Shown here: positions 16,874-25,490 of the stretch, piece by piece | Layout of the letters: each line of letters opens with the position of its first letter | How positions within the stretch are numbered: the first letter of the stretch is position 1 | Assembly (NCBI GenBank): GCA_029938715.1 | Contig: JAOZUK010000005.1 | Span: 36,389 to 74,749, forward strand | DNA length: 38,361 nucleotides | Direction: 5' to 3' | DNA from: Bacteroidales bacterium | Lineage (GTDB): Bacteria; Bacteroidota; Bacteroidia; Bacteroidales; GCA-2748055 | Made by a program: the position numbers and the translations under genes | Notes under the pieces: generated by a model | Told to the model about the DNA's origin: nothing | The model's database searches: none | What the model saw: only the letters and a program-made list of their open reading frames with translations

Positions 16874-17656
16874 TTACCAGCATTTCCAGGGAGCTTCATT
16901 CCGGATCCACATGGCCTCCAGGGTTTGCTTATCCCTGAGTGTATCCATGGGTTGCCAGAATCCGGTATGCCGGTATGCTCCTAATTGGTTGGTTTTTGCC
17001 ATGATTTCCAGGGGTTCTCTCTCCCATACGGTGGCATCTTCAACAATGTAATCAATGGCTTTTGGTTCAACCACAAAAAAGCCACCATTGATCCAGGCAT
17101 TCTCAACTTCCCCCCCTTTTGGTTTCTCCCTAAAACTATCTACACTGTTCTGACCTTCGTGCAAGGTGAATGCCCCAAACCTTCCAGGCTGTTGAACTGC
17201 AGTAAGAGTAGCAAGGCTACCATTCTTCTTGTGAAATTCTATGGATTCGGAGATATTGATATCACTTACTCCATCTCCATAGGTCAGGCAGAAAGTTTCA
17301 TCGCCAATATACTCCCTTACCCGCCTGATTCGACCACCGGTCATAGTCCCTTCGCCTGTATCGACCAGGGTCACTTTCCATGGTTCCACATTTTTTTTCA
17401 GCACCTCCAGTTTATTATTGGCCATATCAATGGTGATGTCCGACATCTGTACAAAATAATTGGAAAAGTACTCCTTAATCATGTATCCTTTGTATCCGCA
17501 ACAAATAATAAATTCGTTGATTCCGTGATGTGCATATGTCTTCATAATGTGCCACAGAATGGGCTTTCCCCCAATCTCTACCATGGGCTTAGGTCTGATG
17601 CCACTCTCCTCACTGATTCTGGTACCATAACCGCCGGCTAATATCACTGCTTTCAT
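16874..17656 (-). CDS. rfbF: Glucose-1-phosphate cytidylyltransferase (RfbF-like)
   Basis: 260 residues, matching RfbF (about 257). The nucleotidyltransferase signature [20 protein letters not shown] is at the very N-terminus. [19 protein letters not shown] (about 22-40), [15 protein letters not shown], the RfbF-typical [18 protein letters not shown] (about 95-112) and [11 protein letters not shown] (about 124-134) follow. It should make CDP-glucose from CTP and glucose-1-phosphate, the first committed step of CDP-linked 3,6-dideoxy- or branched sugars. The usual next gene, rfbG, is missing and an unrelated SDR takes its place. It ends 36 bases before the SDR start. A C7 tract (plus 17110-17116) encodes part of KGGE. 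Confidence 0.9.
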   Translation of the reverse strand: MKAVILAGGYGTRISEESGIRPKPMVEIGGKPILWHIMKTYAHHGINEFIICCGYKGYMIKEYFSNYFVQMSDITIDMANNKLEVLKKNVEPWKVTLVDTGEGTMTGGRIRRVREYIGDETFCLTYGDGVSDINISESIEFHKKNGSLATLTAVQQPGRFGAFTLHEGQNSVDSFREKPKGGEVENAWINGGFFVVEPKAIDYIVEDATVWEREPLEIMAKTNQLGAYRHTGFWQPMDTLRDKQTLEAMWIRNEAPWKCW

Positions 17657-17695
17657 AAATGGATCTGTATAGGTAAAATAATATGGTTTTACGGA

Positions 17696-20119
17696 TTATC
17701 CCCTCCTCTGTTTTGTTGCTCCACTCTGGGAGCGTTTTAAAAGCCTTAATTCCTTCTTGTTAGTTGTATAGTATTTTCCGTATGAACCCTGTTTTGGGTT
17801 CTCACCGTTTATAAGCAGTTGAATGTTATCAATATCCTTGGAATCAATATCTTCTAAACTGGATAAGAGGATCTTCTTGTTCACATAACCCAGCCTGGTT
17901 ACATAAATCTTGATATCGGCATATTTCATAAGAACAAAGGAATCCGTTAGCACACCATAGGGGGGGGTGTCAATTACGATGTAATCATACCTCTTACGTA
18001 ATTCAGCGAACAATTCTTCTGTTTTTTTACTGGATATAAGCTCAATGGGATTGGGAGGTACCTGGCCAGCGAGTATCAGATCGAGGTTTTCCACATCCGA
18101 GGAGATGGTGATCTCATCCAGTGAAGCTTTATTGATCAAGTAGGAACTGACACCTACCAGCCCCCTCACCCCCAGTTTTGTATAGAGGGCACTGGGTCTT
18201 CTGAGGTCGAATTCAACCAGAATGGTTCTGTTATTTGTAACTGCCAGACTGCTTGCAATGTTCAGTGCCGAAAACGATTTACCTTCTCCTTCCATGGTGG
18301 AGGTAACCAGGATCACCTGGTTAAGCTTACCCATCAAGTAGTAGATAATGTTACTTCTGAGCGAATGGAACGATTCGGCTGTAATAGAATTAGGTTGTTT
18401 GACAATTACATTGATCTCACTTTTGCTATCGGCTGGAATGCTTCCGATCTGTGTTAGATTGGTATACTTACGTAACTCCTCTTTGCTCAATATTTTTGTG
18501 GTGAAGAGTTTCTTACCCATTACAAAAAGAGATGGAAACAGCAGACCAAGAAAAAGGGCTCCCACCAGGAAGATCATCTTTTTGGGAGACTGGACTGAAA
18601 TATACCTGGGAGGTTCCACCACTTCGCAATCGGGTAAAGTTGAAGCTCTGATAATCTGTGCCTGAATGCGTTGCTCCAGAAGGGACATATAGACATTCTC
18701 ACTCAGATTAAACTTCCGCTCAATTCCCAGCAACTTCCGCTGTGTATAGGGAAGACTCGCATACTCTCTGTTTAATCCTGCGAGTCTGGACTTTATATCC
18801 CTCAGCTCGGCATTGGCAATGGAAATGCTGTATTGAAGGGTCTCAATAATGGTCGCCTTCATGTTATTGATACTGATCTCAAGGGTTCTGAGCCTGGGAT
18901 TCCTTAGCTGATTGTTATTAATAATCTGCTGGCGTTCGGAATTCAGATTGGTAAGTTGCTCAATGAGTCCGTTTAACAGTGGGTCCTGCAATCCCATGGC
19001 TGAAGGAGCCAGAAATCCGGTGGAATCTTTACCCGATTCAAAGTAATTCTGCATCTGTATCAGGTAACTGCGCCTTCTTTCAATTTCATCCCTTTGCGCT
19101 TCAGTGGCCTGTCGCTGGGTATATAAATTACTAGCCTTTTCATCGATATTCATCACACTTGAGCTTCGCCGGATGTCCTGAAGCTCTTGTTCAGAACTTC
19201 CTAGTGATTCCGAAATATCAGCCAGCTGAAAATCCAGGTGTTCAATGGTTTTATTGGCCAGGTGGTTCTTCTCCTCTAGTGTATTGTTGATATACCTGTT
19301 AATAAGTGCATCAAGGAAATCCACCCCTTTCTGAACGTTATCGGTTTTCAGGCTCATATCGACCATGGTGGCATCAATGGCTGATGCTTCAATCGTGAGT
19401 ATGCTTTTAAACGCTCCTGTAAGATATTTGGTAGAATTAAACTTGAAGAATAGGTCCTTCCCAAGGTATACATCTTCATTGTAGTTGGCATTCAGAAGGA
19501 TACTGAAAGAGGTGTATGTGTTGCTGATCTCCTCTCCAAACCGGTAAGTTCCGCTTAATTGAAATTGTGTAGAGGGAACAACCACCTGCTGGTCTTTAAA
19601 GTCCACTATTGCAGATTCACTCCCCGATGCTGTAATTGCAAAACTCTCCTCGTTCAACACCCTCACATAAAAGAGAAGATCGACCGGTTGCAAATGCTCC
19701 TTGTTGGGGATCACAATGATTGGAGCATCATTATATAACTCTTTCAAGCTGAACTCCAGCTCCTTGGGAATCTTATCCTCCTGTAGATAGTATGAGACGG
19801 TCAGGTCCATCTCCTCCACAACAGATTTAATCAATGGAGTGGATTGAAGAAAATAGATCTCATTCTGAAGATTCTTATCCTTTTCAATCAACTGATCCAC
19901 TCTCATTATATTATCAGAACTGGCTCCGTAAGCATTAGAACGTTCAATGGTTAGAAGGACAGATGCAGATACATTGTATGTTTTGGCAGCGTATTTCAAG
20001 TAGAAAGCAGCTCCGCCAACAGTAATGAACAGAGACAACACAACTATATACCAATATTTAAGTAGATCCCTGACAAACTCGGTGATGTAGGTCAGAACTG
20101 TTTCATTTGTATGATTCAT
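17696..20119 (-). CDS. wzc: Exopolysaccharide co-polymerase with tyrosine autokinase domain (Wzc)
   Basis: 807 residues. An N-terminal span (about 19-45) and a second span near 520-540 enclose a periplasmic Wzz domain with long coiled coils. The cytoplasmic BY-kinase domain has Walker A TSTMEGEGKSFSALNIA (about 604-620), a Walker A' variant LVEFDLRRP (the usual form is IDADxR) and Walker B YDYIVIDTPPYG (about 708-719). The tail has a small tyrosine cluster, SYGKYY (Tyr780, 783, 784), the expected autophosphorylation site. It controls chain length and drives export with Wza, whose gene is 13 bases upstream. The product is the co-polymerase of the Wzx/Wzy pathway encoded further along the operon. 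Confidence 0.93.
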   Translation of the reverse strand: MNHTNETVLTYITEFVRDLLKYWYIVVLSLFITVGGAAFYLKYAAKTYNVSASVLLTIERSNAYGASSDNIMRVDQLIEKDKNLQNEIYFLQSTPLIKSVVEEMDLTVSYYLQEDKIPKELEFSLKELYNDAPIIVIPNKEHLQPVDLLFYVRVLNEESFAITASGSESAIVDFKDQQVVVPSTQFQLSGTYRFGEEISNTYTSFSILLNANYNEDVYLGKDLFFKFNSTKYLTGAFKSILTIEASAIDATMVDMSLKTDNVQKGVDFLDALINRYINNTLEEKNHLANKTIEHLDFQLADISESLGSSEQELQDIRRSSSVMNIDEKASNLYTQRQATEAQRDEIERRRSYLIQMQNYFESGKDSTGFLAPSAMGLQDPLLNGLIEQLTNLNSERQQIINNNQLRNPRLRTLEISINNMKATIIETLQYSISIANAELRDIKSRLAGLNREYASLPYTQRKLLGIERKFNLSENVYMSLLEQRIQAQIIRASTLPDCEVVEPPRYISVQSPKKMIFLVGALFLGLLFPSLFVMGKKLFTTKILSKEELRKYTNLTQIGSIPADSKSEINVIVKQPNSITAESFHSLRSNIIYYLMGKLNQVILVTSTMEGEGKSFSALNIASSLAVTNNRTILVEFDLRRPSALYTKLGVRGLVGVSSYLINKASLDEITISSDVENLDLILAGQVPPNPIELISSKKTEELFAELRKRYDYIVIDTPPYGVLTDSFVLMKYADIKIYVTRLGYVNKKILLSSLEDIDSKDIDNIQLLINGENPKQGSYGKYYTTNKKELRLLKRSQSGATKQRRG
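17960..17967 (-). repeat. Homopolymer tract C8 (coding strand) inside wzc
   Basis: Eight consecutive G on the plus strand are eight C on the coding strand, covering the Thr-Pro-Pro codons of the Walker B segment IDTPPYG. A one-base slip would truncate or alter the kinase domain just after its catalytic core. Four further tracts of seven lie within genes at 7333-7339, 17110-17116, 22386-22392 and 31454-31460. Whether any of them varies in length in a population cannot be judged from one sequence. Confidence 0.6.
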
Positions 20120-20132
20120 AAAATAGAGGTTG

Positions 20133-20927
20133 CTATTTAAGGTAAGTAATCATAAATGTCATCACTATGATGGTCAGGGATATTACAGAGAGGAGGAGTT
20201 CATATGGAAAAGTATCCATCCCCCATTTCTTGCTCTTAAGGGGTTCCACATATATAATGTCATTTGAGTGAATATTATAGAATTCTGAGGCCAATAGCTC
20301 GTCACTGGTCAGATCTATAAAATGCCTCGAGCGGTAATCTCCCTCTTCTCTGACGATCAGCACCTCTTTCCTGTTGCCGAACACTCCAATATCGTTTGCA
20401 TAGCCAATGGCCTGCAGGATATTGATGCTTTTGTAGTTAAATACGTAGACGCCCGGACGACTAACCTCTCCGAGAATGGTGACTTTGTTGTTTACAAAAC
20501 GGATAAATACCGACGGATACAACAGGTACTGGGACAACTCCTCTTCGATATAATCAGAGGCCTCAGTCAGGGTGAGCCCTTCCATTGTGATCTTATTTAC
20601 ATAGGGCAGTTTGATATTTCCATCCGAGTCCACCCCATAACTGATAATGGAAGGATCGCGGATAGCTGATCCACCTCCGCTATTGCCCTGGTTAAAACTG
20701 GTTTCATTTTCATCCGCACTTGTTACCTGGATATATAGTTCATCGCCCTGCCTGATGGTGTTATCAACGGGCTCATCGATAAAATACATATTGTCATGCT
20801 GCTGGACTGTCATCTCCTTGCTGGCCTGAACATAATTCAGCTTCTTGTTTGAAACACAGGAAACGCTAAGCGTTAGTGCCAGTATAAGTGCTCCAACTTT
20901 ATAGGCATATGTTATAATATTATTCAT
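20133..20927 (-). CDS. wza: Outer-membrane polysaccharide export lipoprotein (Wza-like)
   Basis: 264 residues. A hydrophobic leader ends in a lipobox (ALTLSVSC, Cys24), so the mature protein should be lipidated. A poly-export domain follows (RQGDELYIQVTSADENETSF, about residues 59-78; IKLPYVNKITMEGLTLTEAS). Then comes at least one SLBB-type domain (VTILGEVSRPGVYVFNYKSI, about 149-168; ILQAIGYANDIGVFGNRKEV). The protein ends in a hydrophobic helix (ELLLSVISLTIIVMTFMITY), which fits the C-terminal membrane-crossing segment of Wza-type channels. It works with Wzc, encoded 13 bases downstream. The 68-base gap upstream could hold a minor promoter, but no clear box was seen. Confidence 0.92.
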   Translation of the reverse strand: MNNIITYAYKVGALILALTLSVSCVSNKKLNYVQASKEMTVQQHDNMYFIDEPVDNTIRQGDELYIQVTSADENETSFNQGNSGGGSAIRDPSIISYGVDSDGNIKLPYVNKITMEGLTLTEASDYIEEELSQYLLYPSVFIRFVNNKVTILGEVSRPGVYVFNYKSINILQAIGYANDIGVFGNRKEVLIVREEGDYRSRHFIDLTSDELLASEFYNIHSNDIIYVEPLKSKKWGMDTFPYELLLSVISLTIIVMTFMITYLK

Positions 20928-20995
20928 AGAACCTTATTAATATTATTGTATCCATCCAAACATATACGCAAAACCCACTCCAAGGTTAATGTAAA

Positions 20996-21850
20996 TTAGA
21001 GGTTTGCTTCAATTAGTTCCTTTGTTTCTTCAATATGCGACTTTGAGGAAGCTCCAAACAGGACCGATTCGATTCTCGGGAACTGACCCAGGTACTCAAT
21101 GGCCTCTTTGGGTCTTAAAGCACCGGCAGCCAGGACCTGCATGGCTATTGGCCTGAACTCTTTTTCATTCAGGTATTTTTCATAGATCTCTTTTCCTCCA
21201 GACATCCTGAATCCGATCTTATTGATGGAGGAGCAGATCACCGGATTCGAAATTCCCTGTGCTTCAAGTACATCATATAAAGCAGGCATATTCATGGTAA
21301 TGTATCCGGGTTCAGCATTATAGGTCTTCTTAATGTACTCATGATACTCCGAAAACACATCGTACATCTTCAGACCGAGAATCAGATCAACCAGCACGTT
21401 CTGGATAAAAATAACAGGAGTTTCAATTCCTTTAAACATCTTCATCTCAGCATCGATAAGGATCTGAATTAACTTAACAAAATCTTTACCCAGAAACGCC
21501 ACACTTCCTTTGGCAAAGGTTGAAAAAAAGTTACCGGGCACATATTGCTTTATGGTACCCATTATACCCAGTTCAGTTACTGCATTGGCATACTTATGGG
21601 CATAAGGCATACATGGGAAAATTTTAAAGCCCTGATAGGATCCTGGATTGTCAACAATGTGTTTACATATATTGGCAATCCGGTCGTGGGTGGTACACAT
21701 AAACGTGTTAATGCCCGTTTCGATGGACTGATCAAGAACCCGAATAATTGCTTCATCGTCCTTGAAACGTATGGATTGCGCCCTGGATTTTTCATCTGAC
21801 GAATGGTTAACCGCAAAAAACTGGTTATCTCCAAACAATACTTTTTCCAT
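20996..21850 (-). CDS. Aldo/keto-reductase-like TIM-barrel protein, non-canonical
   Basis: 284 residues, not firmly recognised. The C-terminal part (QVLAAGALRPKEAIEYLGQF, then IESVLFGASSKSHIEETKEL) resembles the last strands and helix of the aldo/keto-reductase barrel, where a G-A/T-S/K-x-x-x-H/Q-x-x-E element binds the cofactor phosphate. The N-terminal part (LFGDNQFFAVNH…, QSIETGINTFMCTTHDRIA) has the position of the AKR 'G-I/V-N-x-x-D-T-A' motif, but Met-Cys-Thr replaces the catalytic Asp-Thr-Ala. The usual Asp and Tyr are therefore absent. It lies 7 bases after a Gfo/Idh/MocA gene and upstream of Wza, so it probably helps make a sugar precursor. Whether it is a reductase, an isomerase or a non-catalytic barrel is open. 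Confidence 0.55.
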   Translation of the reverse strand: MEKVLFGDNQFFAVNHSSDEKSRAQSIRFKDDEAIIRVLDQSIETGINTFMCTTHDRIANICKHIVDNPGSYQGFKIFPCMPYAHKYANAVTELGIMGTIKQYVPGNFFSTFAKGSVAFLGKDFVKLIQILIDAEMKMFKGIETPVIFIQNVLVDLILGLKMYDVFSEYHEYIKKTYNAEPGYITMNMPALYDVLEAQGISNPVICSSINKIGFRMSGGKEIYEKYLNEKEFRPIAMQVLAAGALRPKEAIEYLGQFPRIESVLFGASSKSHIEETKELIEANL

Positions 21851-21857
21851 TATTGTG

Positions 21858-22868
21858 CTATTTTGTACTATTGGTAATCATTTCAATAACTGTATCGGTA
21901 TAGTGTCCCTCCTCAAATGAGTTCTGTTCCACCTGCATATTCTCCCTGATACATTTCACGAAGTACTCAATTTGAGCACTGTACTCTTCACCCCGCAAAT
22001 AAAACTCAACCGGTATGGCCAGATCAGTGATGTATTTAATGGTCCACCCCTTACCCAGACCCTCTTTAACAGATGCCTCTTTAAGATAGATCTTAATTTC
22101 AGTGGCATCGCAAACTATTTTCCCCTTTTTTCCCTGCACCGTTAAAGAGGTGGACATCTTACGGTAGGTTTCATCGCTCCAATTCACCAGCAATGTACCT
22201 GTTAGTCCGCTCTGCAACTCCATCAGGGAGTATACGGCATCTTCCACCCCTTTGGAATAGATACTTTTCAACAGTGAACCATGGATCTTTACGGGCCGAT
22301 CTATCACTTCCTGAAGTAAGTTGATCACATGGGATGCATAGTCGTACAAGCATCCTCCTCCCTCTTCAGAATTTGATCGCCAGGTCCCCCCCTTTTCCTT
22401 TGTTACTACAGGACCGTAAGCTTCACCGCTAAAGTGTACCAACTCTCCCAGTACACCAGCTGATAGCAATCGTTTTAACTCACGGAATGTTCCGATAAAA
22501 TGATTATGGAAACCAACCTGATTGGCTACTCTCTTCTGATTTGCAAGCTGAATAATTTCTTCACCCTGCTCAATGCGCAACATAAAAGGCTTTTCACAAA
22601 AAACGTGAAGCCCCTTCTCCAGGGCATATTTTACCATCGGATAATGCAATTTTGTGGGAGTGGCTACGACTACAAAATCCAGGTTCTCCTTATCCAGCAT
22701 CTTTTTGTAATCTGAATAGGTGGATATGTTACTGAATTTTCTGAACCCACTTAGAACCACTGAAGAGGTATCACACACTGCTACAAGCTCAACGTCCTTT
22801 TGCGCTGCAACTATGGATGCATGAGAGAGCCCCATCTTACCAAGGCCTAAAACTGCTCCTTTAATCAT
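21858..22868 (-). CDS. Gfo/Idh/MocA-family NAD(P)-dependent sugar oxidoreductase
   Basis: 336 residues. The N-terminal Rossmann motif is KGAVLGLGKMGLSHASIV (about 3-20). The family signature GLHVFCEKPFML (about 86-97) contains the catalytic-type Glu-Lys-Pro. The C-terminal half is the usual mixed alpha/beta substrate domain (GFHNHFIGTFRELKRLL; SEEGGGCLYDYASHVINLLQ in two parts). It probably oxidises or reduces a sugar or nucleotide-sugar hydroxyl. Its ATG overlaps the stop of the WecG-like gene by 8 bases, and the AKR-like gene follows 7 bases on, so the three are translationally coupled. A C7 tract lies at 22386-22392 (KGGT). Confidence 0.88.
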   Translation of the reverse strand: MIKGAVLGLGKMGLSHASIVAAQKDVELVAVCDTSSVVLSGFRKFSNISTYSDYKKMLDKENLDFVVVATPTKLHYPMVKYALEKGLHVFCEKPFMLRIEQGEEIIQLANQKRVANQVGFHNHFIGTFRELKRLLSAGVLGELVHFSGEAYGPVVTKEKGGTWRSNSEEGGGCLYDYASHVINLLQEVIDRPVKIHGSLLKSIYSKGVEDAVYSLMELQSGLTGTLLVNWSDETYRKMSTSLTVQGKKGKIVCDATEIKIYLKEASVKEGLGKGWTIKYITDLAIPVEFYLRGEEYSAQIEYFVKCIRENMQVEQNSFEEGHYTDTVIEMITNSTK

Positions 22869-23595
22869 ATTTTTTAAGCTTTAAGAATATTAATAATACA
22901 TGCCAGAAAAACTTCATCTGATTGCCAATGTTTCGCCTGAATATCTCAGGTCGCATAAAAATACGTATAAACCATGCCAGTTTTATCTTAAACCAGAATG
23001 GACGTATCGCCTTTTGTGTCCCGGCATACCAGTCAAATACATTTCCTATGCATACAATAAGTCCTGCATCAAGTGTTTTGTAATGTTGTATGGCCCACTT
23101 CTCCTGTTTGGGACATGTCATCCCCACAAAAAGGACATCGGGCTTAAACTCATTTATTTTTTCGGTCATGATCTGGTTATCCCCTTCAGAAAAATCGGGT
23201 TTAAAGGGAGGCGAAAAAGAATCAAAATTTATACTTGCATACTCCTTCCGGGTGCGCGATTCCATTTTTGCCAGGGTCTCTGTAGTTGATCCCAGGAAAA
23301 ATGCCCTGCCTTTTTCCTCTTCAACCCTATCCATAAAGTGGTAGAAGACATCGGGTCCCTGGTTTGCCTTAATATTTTTACCCTGTAACAACAAAGATGA
23401 AAAGGCAAAGTAGACTCCATCAAGGACCAGGAAATCGGTGTTCTTCAATGCCTGGTTGAACTCTTTGTCCCTGGTTGTGATTCCATAGGAGTTGGGACTG
23501 ATTGTGTTGATTACCCTGCAGCTTCCATTTCTCAAAGGAATCTTGGAGAGGTCATCGGAGAAGACATTAAATCCTATTGTTTTTACAAAATTCAC
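22861..23595 (-). CDS. WecG/TagA/CpsF-family glycosyltransferase (GT26)
   Basis: 244 residues, the normal length for the family. Characteristic parts are INTISPNSYGIT (about 29-40) with the conserved Thr, DFLVLDGVYFAF (about 54-65) with the Asp-Gly pair, GRAFFLGSTTETLAKM (about 96-111) and FKPDVLFVGMTCPKQEKW (about 150-167), the GT26 signature. It should add the second sugar, in known members ManNAc or ManNAcA, to the lipid-linked sugar made by the phosphotransferase encoded upstream. The C-terminus (WFKIKLAWFIRIFMRPEIFR) is basic and aromatic, typical of membrane association. A 169-base AT-rich gap precedes it. Confidence 0.9.
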   Translation of the reverse strand: MNFVKTIGFNVFSDDLSKIPLRNGSCRVINTISPNSYGITTRDKEFNQALKNTDFLVLDGVYFAFSSLLLQGKNIKANQGPDVFYHFMDRVEEEKGRAFFLGSTTETLAKMESRTRKEYASINFDSFSPPFKPDFSEGDNQIMTEKINEFKPDVLFVGMTCPKQEKWAIQHYKTLDAGLIVCIGNVFDWYAGTQKAIRPFWFKIKLAWFIRIFMRPEIFRRNIGNQMKFFWHVLLIFLKLKKYD

Positions 23596-23764
23596 ACTTA
23601 AATACAGGGTCTGTAAGTTCTCACTAAAGTATCTATTCTACGTGTATATCTGATTCTAGTTCCAATTATTTATCAATAGAATTAAAACTATTATAAAATA
23701 TTACGATAATTGAATAGAATATGAGGATGATTGGGCTGGAATGGATGCTCTATAACCATGTGGA

Positions 23765-25204
23765 TCAATGTCCTCCAGCAACGAAAAAGGACTTCACCGT
23801 TTTAAAGAATAATCCAAAATCTTTGGCTAGATTCCAGGTATCTATATAGTGAAGATCAAGTTCCATCCACTCTTCAAATGAGACATCGTGCCTGTTTGGA
23901 ACAATTTGCCAGGTACAGGTTATACCAGGTTTAACGGAAAGCCGCCTTAGTTGCCAGCGCTCATACTGTTTAACCTCTTCTTCCAGGGGTGGGCGCGGAC
24001 CCACGAGAGACATTTCACCCCTGATTACATTGAAAAACTGCGGCAATTCATCCAGGCCGCTTTTCCTTAGGAATTTGCCTACAGATGTGATCCTGGGATC
24101 ATCTTTAATTTTAAATACAGGACCGTCAGCCTCATTTCGCGCTTTCAGCTTTTTCAGCTGTTCTTCAGCGTCAACCACCATAGTTCTGAATTTAAACAAC
24201 ATAAACTTCCTGCCACGTAGCCCGATTCGCTCCTGATGAAAGAACACAGGGCCTTTGGAGCTTACCTTTATTATTAGGGCAATTACAAGGAATACGGGTA
24301 ACAGCAAAATCACAGCCAGAATGGAGAAATAGATATCCCCCATGGATTTCAAGGTAAGTGACAGACTATTGGATGGAACATCAACAATGGACAGGTCCTT
24401 GGTTTTATTAAGTGTCTTAAGCTGAAATTCCGTGGGATCCAGGGGTGAGACAGATGACTGCAACCTGAAGATAACTCCCACTTCATTACAGATACCTACT
24501 ACCTCTTTAATAAGGGTAATGTCTACATCTCTCCTGCAATAGATAACTTCATCAATGATTGAATTATCGATGGCCTTCTTAAGATGCTCCTGGCCGGTAA
24601 TGATATTGATCTGGGATCCGTACTTGGCTTTAATCAGTTTGGAGTCAGTGAGAATAGAAACAATTTTAAATCCCCACTCTTTTTGGATCAACAGGTTTTC
24701 AATGACACCATCTGAAAAAGCATCTGCAATAATTAATACATGGTGGGTGCTCCTGCCATAATATCGGTATGCCTTAAGAGCCTTATAAGCAAAAAGTCTG
24801 AATAGGAGTGTCAGGCTGTATAAACTAGCCACATATACCACGATCAGGAATACGGGTAGTGAGGTGAGCCTGAAAACTACTTTGACTGCAAGCAACCCAA
24901 TAAATACTATAAATGTGCTTCGTGCAAACTGAAAAGCTAATGTAAGGCTCCGCTGAGTGCGGGGAATTTTTGCCATGGCCGTGATCCTGGACAAAACGTA
25001 CCACGACATCAGGACAAAACCAAAAAACAAAATAGCCTCAAACCTCTTCACTTCCATTTCCGGGATGAGAAACCTTTTGGTTATCCAGATTGCCAGAGGA
25101 AATGTAACAATAACAAGAAGCAATTCCACCATGTCAATAAAACCCTTGGCGCGTCCCTTATTGTTAAGCCTGTAATCTTTTATTTTACTATATACGTGTG
25201 TCAT
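23765..25204 (-). CDS. Exopolysaccharide polyprenyl glycosylphosphotransferase (WbaP/WcaJ type)
   Basis: 479 residues. About four N-terminal membrane spans (residues 22-130), a CoA-binding-like nucleotide domain (about 150-255) and a fifth hydrophobic segment (ILAVILLLPVFLVIALII) lead to the C-terminal bacterial sugar transferase domain. Its signatures are GPVFFHQERIGLRGRKFMLF, FKFRTMVVDAEEQ, FLRKSGLDELPQFFNVIRGE and MSLVGPRPPLEEE, then PGITCTWQI. It starts repeat-unit synthesis by moving a sugar-1-phosphate from a nucleotide sugar to undecaprenyl phosphate. As the first gene of the minus-strand locus, facing the divergent SiaC gene, it probably lies next to the main operon promoter. Confidence 0.93.
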   Translation of the reverse strand: MTHVYSKIKDYRLNNKGRAKGFIDMVELLLVIVTFPLAIWITKRFLIPEMEVKRFEAILFFGFVLMSWYVLSRITAMAKIPRTQRSLTLAFQFARSTFIVFIGLLAVKVVFRLTSLPVFLIVVYVASLYSLTLLFRLFAYKALKAYRYYGRSTHHVLIIADAFSDGVIENLLIQKEWGFKIVSILTDSKLIKAKYGSQINIITGQEHLKKAIDNSIIDEVIYCRRDVDITLIKEVVGICNEVGVIFRLQSSVSPLDPTEFQLKTLNKTKDLSIVDVPSNSLSLTLKSMGDIYFSILAVILLLPVFLVIALIIKVSSKGPVFFHQERIGLRGRKFMLFKFRTMVVDAEEQLKKLKARNEADGPVFKIKDDPRITSVGKFLRKSGLDELPQFFNVIRGEMSLVGPRPPLEEEVKQYERWQLRRLSVKPGITCTWQIVPNRHDVSFEEWMELDLHYIDTWNLAKDFGLFFKTVKSFFVAGGH

Positions 25205-25490
25205 TCCAAAAACTATCTATTGGCTTTCGTAGATCTAATTTCAACATTTTATATGGATTATAACGCTAAATAAGTGTTAAGGTTTCCCCCAATTTGACAA
25301 ATCGGGGTATTAAAAAACTCAATGAATCATTTAATAGGATAAGATTCATGATATCTTTGGTATTACGAAATATGGAAAGTGCTCATTTTCTCATATTTTT
25401 GGGTATGTTTGTCATATGAAAAACAGCATTCGTCAATTCTAGTCAATTTTTAGCCCGGACTGATTGACAATCTTTGCTAACTTCGTGTAT
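25205..25490. other. Divergent control region between the exopolysaccharide operon and the SiaC operon
   Basis: 286 bases, AT-rich, without coding character. Two perfect plus-strand TAnnTTTG boxes lie at 25352-25359 (TATCTTTG) and 25394-25401 (TATTTTTG), and a near match (AATCTTTG) lies at 25469-25476. An imperfect dyad at 25284-25309 (CCCC…ATTT/AAAT…GGGG with a mismatched step) could be an operator or a small hairpin. On the minus strand no well-spaced box pair was found for the 25204 start. A TAGTTTTTG-like element at 25207-25215 is very close to the start codon. Confidence 0.45.
25330..25359 (+). promoter_or_regulatory. Candidate Bacteroidota promoter for the SiaC operon
   Basis: TTTA at 25330-25333, 18 bases, then TATCTTTG at 25352-25359 fits the Bacteroidota TTTG(-33)/TAnnTTTG(-7) pattern with one mismatch in the -33 box. 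It would place the transcript start near 25367, about 124 bases before the first SiaC start codon. A nearer alternative is the AATCTTTG element at 25469-25476, with TTTT at 25447-25450. Confidence 0.35.

Noticed and set aside
16985..17641. A 218-codon open frame on the plus strand
   Set aside because: It lies wholly antisense to the clearly identified rfbF gene, matches no family and has the composition of a reverse-frame shadow.
25284..25309. GC-rich dyad as a rho-independent terminator
   Set aside because: The stem has an internal mismatch and a very small loop, and no T-run follows in the direction of transcription on either strand.
25464..25490. TTG start at 25464 for the first SiaC gene
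   Set aside because: The ATG at 25491 aligns exactly with the start of the second copy, and the extra nine residues have no counterpart there.
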